Shown here: piece by piece, positions 6,315-6,383 of the stretch | Layout: each line of letters begins with the position of its first letter | How positions within the stretch are numbered: the first letter of the stretch is position 1 | From: an uncultured Alphaproteobacteria bacterium | Lineage (GTDB): Bacteria; Pseudomonadota; Alphaproteobacteria; UBA7985; CAJQQZ01 | Assembly (NCBI GenBank): GCA_905480445.1 | Contig: CAJQQJ010000397.1 | Span: 1-6,383 of the forward strand | DNA length: 6,383 bases | Direction of reading: 5' to 3' | Program-made: the position numbers and the translations under genes | The notes under the pieces: model-generated | Database searches by the model: none | What the model was told of the DNA's origin: nothing | Seen by the model: the letters and a program-made list of their open reading frames with translations, nothing else

Positions 6315-6383
6315 TTAAAAATATTTTCTTATCCAGTCCGCGATACGGCCGCCGTATCCCGATCTGTGATCTATATCGCCCGA
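6315..6383 (-). CDS. ftsA: Cell division protein FtsA, C-terminal end only (partial)
   Basis: Reading the minus strand from the window edge gives 22 residues, ending GYGGRIADWIRKYF, then a TAA stop at 6317-6315. FtsA is an actin-like ATPase that tethers FtsZ filaments to the inner membrane through a C-terminal amphipathic helix. The visible tail alternates hydrophobic (I, W, I, F) and basic (R, R, K) residues, as expected for that membrane-targeting helix. The identification rests on this tail and on its place directly upstream of ftsZ, which is the conserved dcw order. The 41-nt gap to ftsZ has no terminator, so co-transcription is inferred. The rest of the gene lies outside the window, so the ATPase domain cannot be checked. 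Confidence 0.85.
   Translation of the reverse strand, partial: SGDIDHRSGYGGRIADWIRKYF

Overview
The window is a stretch of a bacterial chromosome with every gene on the minus strand. Read in the direction of transcription the order is ftsA (last 22 codons only), ftsZ, lpxC, bamD, recN, ligA (first 199 codons only). This is the distal end of the division and cell-wall (dcw) cluster joined to an outer-membrane assembly gene and two DNA repair or replication genes. That order, and an FtsZ ending in ...DIPAFLRRQAN after a very long linker, point to an alphaproteobacterium. The base composition looks moderate (somewhat under 50% GC by eye, not counted), which would fit one of the less GC-rich, possibly marine or Rhodospirillales-like lineages. 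The genus cannot be fixed from this window.

Layout from high to low coordinates: the ftsA tail ends at 6315. After a 41-nt gap with a good ribosome-binding site, ftsZ runs 6273-4423. A 185-nt gap (4422-4238) holds the most unusual non-coding structure here: a 14-bp hairpin whose 3' arm can alternatively pair with a downstream repeat. lpxC runs 4237-3287. A 136-nt gap (3286-3151) carries a good-looking promoter with an exact TATAAT and an operator-like palindrome over its -35. Then come bamD (3150-2269), recN (2264-597) and ligA (from 597 off the edge), packed with a 4-nt gap and a 1-nt TAATG overlap. These three are almost certainly one transcript.

Functionally the genes combine cytokinesis (FtsA, FtsZ), the committed step of lipid A synthesis (LpxC), outer-membrane protein insertion (BamD), double-strand break repair (RecN) and nick sealing (LigA). 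All key catalytic motifs are intact and no frameshift, insertion element, CRISPR array or RNA gene was seen. The genes are ordinary housekeeping genes. The points worth a second look are the two intergenic regions and short repeated motifs in the FtsZ linker. I see no evidence for a new multi-gene system.
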